Assembly: GCA_965222485.1 (NCBI GenBank)
Contig: CBDCUC010000040.1
Coordinates: 1,674,001-1,738,000 of the forward strand
Direction of reading: 5' to 3'
Source: CBDCUC01 sp965222485
Lineage (GTDB): Bacteria > Pseudomonadota > Alphaproteobacteria > Rhizobiales > Hyphomicrobiaceae
Length of the DNA stretch: 64,000 nucleotides
Below the pieces are notes generated by a model. It made no database searches. It was not told the DNA's origin and worked only from the letters and a program-made list of their open reading frames with translations. Below are positions 62,772 through 64,000 of the stretch, piece by piece; the first letter of the stretch is position 1, and the number at the start of each line of letters is the position of its first letter. A program made the position numbers and the translations under genes.

Positions 62772-63377
62772 TTATTTGTGCCGGCGGACAATGCGCTTGG
62801 CCGTATAGGCGGCACTCTCCATGAGCCGCATGGCAATGAAGGGAAGCGTTTGTCCGGGTTTGCGAGGCCAGGTCCTGAACCCCGCGCGCGTCCTGCGCGC
62901 GGTGGTGATCGGTTCGACATGATCGAAATATTGGCCGAGCTTTTCCTGCCACCAGGCGTGGGATTTTAAGTTGACGTGGGCATTGCGTCCGTCAGGCAGT
63001 GTTCTTTGTGCCGGCGCTGTATCGATTATTATGATTGCATTGCGGCACATGGAGCGCATTTCGCTCAGGACGGCATCAAGGTCAGTCTCTTCGATATGCT
63101 CCAGGACGTCGACGTTTATCAAGAGGTCGAAGACCTCGTCCGGTTTCTTGGCATGCTGAGGAATTGCCGGATCGTATTTCGCCAACTTGCAGGACGTAGG
63201 AAGATTGAGACGCTCCAGAAGAGTTGACTGTCCGCATCCGTAGTCGATGACCGATTGTGGGTTTAGCAGTTTGACTTCGGGGCGCAAGAAGCGCAGATTT
63301 TTGGTGGACGTGTTGCCGTACTCGCTGGTTGCATGGATCTGGCGGTAGTGTTCGATGAGGTCCGCGCTTCCTGTCAT
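62772..63377 (-). CDS. Class I SAM-dependent methyltransferase
   Basis: The protein has 201 residues with a small-molecule methyltransferase fold. It begins with a helical cap (HYRQIHATSEYGNTS). The SAM-binding motif is SVIDYGCGQSTLLERL. VFDLLINVDVLEHIEETDLDAVL is the motif IV region, and HVNLKSHAWWQEKLGQYF follows. Such proteins occur in sugar or lipid modification loci, but here the neighbours are matB and a persulfide dioxygenase. The substrate is unknown. Confidence 0.85.
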   Translation of the reverse strand: MTGSADLIEHYRQIHATSEYGNTSTKNLRFLRPEVKLLNPQSVIDYGCGQSTLLERLNLPTSCKLAKYDPAIPQHAKKPDEVFDLLINVDVLEHIEETDLDAVLSEMRSMCRNAIIIIDTAPAQRTLPDGRNAHVNLKSHAWWQEKLGQYFDHVEPITTARRTRAGFRTWPRKPGQTLPFIAMRLMESAAYTAKRIVRRHK

Positions 63378-63617
63378 TTTGGCGTGTCCTAGTGTTGTGG
63401 GCCGGGCATTCAGATCGGGCCAAAATTAGCAATGGCGGTGCGAGCCGCAGGGCTGTCGTAGCATAGGCGTGTGTCTCGGCAAATCGAATTGACTATCCGT
63501 CTTGGTGACCGGATGCCGCATTTTTTTCCGGTGCTGAAAGTCCAATAACCGTCAATATGCACGAGACATTTCCGATGTTGAGCTTATGGCCGGTGTGCCA
63601 AGGTGTGGGTGATCGCA

Positions 63618-64000
63618 ATGATCTTTCGCCAACTGTTTGATACGACGTCCAGTACGTACACCTACCTTATCGCGCGGCGGCCTGGTGCGGAAGCGCTCAT
63701 CATCGATCCGGTATTGGAAAAGGTCGACCGCTATATCCAACTGTTCGAAGATCTTGATCTGCGCCTCGTGAAAGCGATCGATACACATATTCATGCCGAT
63801 CACATTAGTGGTCTGGGTCCACTTCGCGATCATACTCAGTGTATTACGGTCATGGGTGCTCAGAGCAAGGCCGATGTGGTCTCCATGCGTGTCAGTGATG
63901 GAGATTCAATTGATATAGATGGTGTCGGGCTGGGTGTCATTTATACACCGGGACATACGGATGATTCCTATTCGTTTACGATGGATGACCGGGTCTTTAC
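63618..64000 (+). CDS. ETHE1-like persulfide dioxygenase (MBL fold), truncated by the window edge
   Basis: The frame opens at ATG 63618 (GTG 63609 also possible) and runs off the right end, giving 127 residues without a stop. It starts MIFRQLFDTTSSTYTYLIA. The metal motif is THIHADHISGLG (H57, H59, D61, H62), and YTPGHTDDSYSF supplies the next histidine (PGHT). DTTSSTYTYL and IDPVLEKVDRY are characteristic of the ETHE1/Blh group, which oxidises glutathione persulfide to sulfite and uses one iron. The gene is complete outside the window, presumably about 230-250 residues. Confidence 0.9.
   Translation, partial: MIFRQLFDTTSSTYTYLIARRPGAEALIIDPVLEKVDRYIQLFEDLDLRLVKAIDTHIHADHISGLGPLRDHTQCITVMGAQSKADVVSMRVSDGDSIDIDGVGLGVIYTPGHTDDSYSFTMDDRVF

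Overview
The window is a chromosomal segment of an alphaproteobacterium, most likely of the order Hyphomicrobiales (Rhizobiales). The evidence is the combination of ChpT, EipA (DUF1134), NnrU, BluB, an alphaproteobacterial RNase E with a huge insertion in its S1 domain, and several small proteins of rhizobial type. Genus cannot be fixed from the sequence. Coding density is high and nearly everything is core metabolism or information processing. I see no IS element, prophage, CRISPR array, rRNA or tRNA gene.

Layout, left half. A metal-homeostasis pair (DUF1007 and a truncated membrane partner, divergent from a ZnuA-like zinc-binding protein) is followed by an L,D-transpeptidase and a non-coding stretch with stacked hairpins. 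Then come ggt, a ThiO-like oxidase, guaB, a MAPEG protein, rsmB, an alpha/beta hydrolase, a small membrane protein, guaA and bluB. A class I aminotransferase lies on the opposite strand. Next are a BepA-like M48 protease, a Com1-type DsbA, and the run aroQ-accB-accC-aat. The long minus-strand rne and the divergent amidase amiC follow, then mrcA (PBP1a) and prfB, whose reading frame is completed by a programmed +1 frameshift.

Middle. Downstream of prfB is a 471-bp perfect-ended tandem duplication carrying two identical genes for an 89-residue secreted four-cysteine protein. A third, diverged paralogue sits near 47.2 kb. Two RNA methyltransferase genes follow, then a minus-strand pair encoding a single-pass protein and a three-helix SLATT-like membrane protein, nnrU, a two-domain L,D-transpeptidase and panB. 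The conserved outer-membrane/ribosome trio (YfgM-like, bamB, der) comes next.

Right half. holC, rlmJ and a cold-shock gene precede several small secreted or membrane proteins and the FetAB metal exporter. A receiver protein lies beside the phosphotransferase ChpT, and divergent from them is eipA with a candidate CtrA box. A coiled-coil membrane protein, a cyanide-insensitive type bd oxidase (cydAB/cioAB), malonyl-CoA synthetase (matB), a methyltransferase and a truncated ETHE1-like persulfide dioxygenase close the window.

Themes. Envelope genes are strongly represented: two L,D-transpeptidases, AmiC, PBP1a, BamB, EipA and BepA-like. The items most worth a second look are the tandem-duplicated Cys-rich family, the SLATT-like pair, the degenerate second transpeptidase domain, the structured RNA candidate near 3.6 kb, and the ChpT/EipA link through CtrA.
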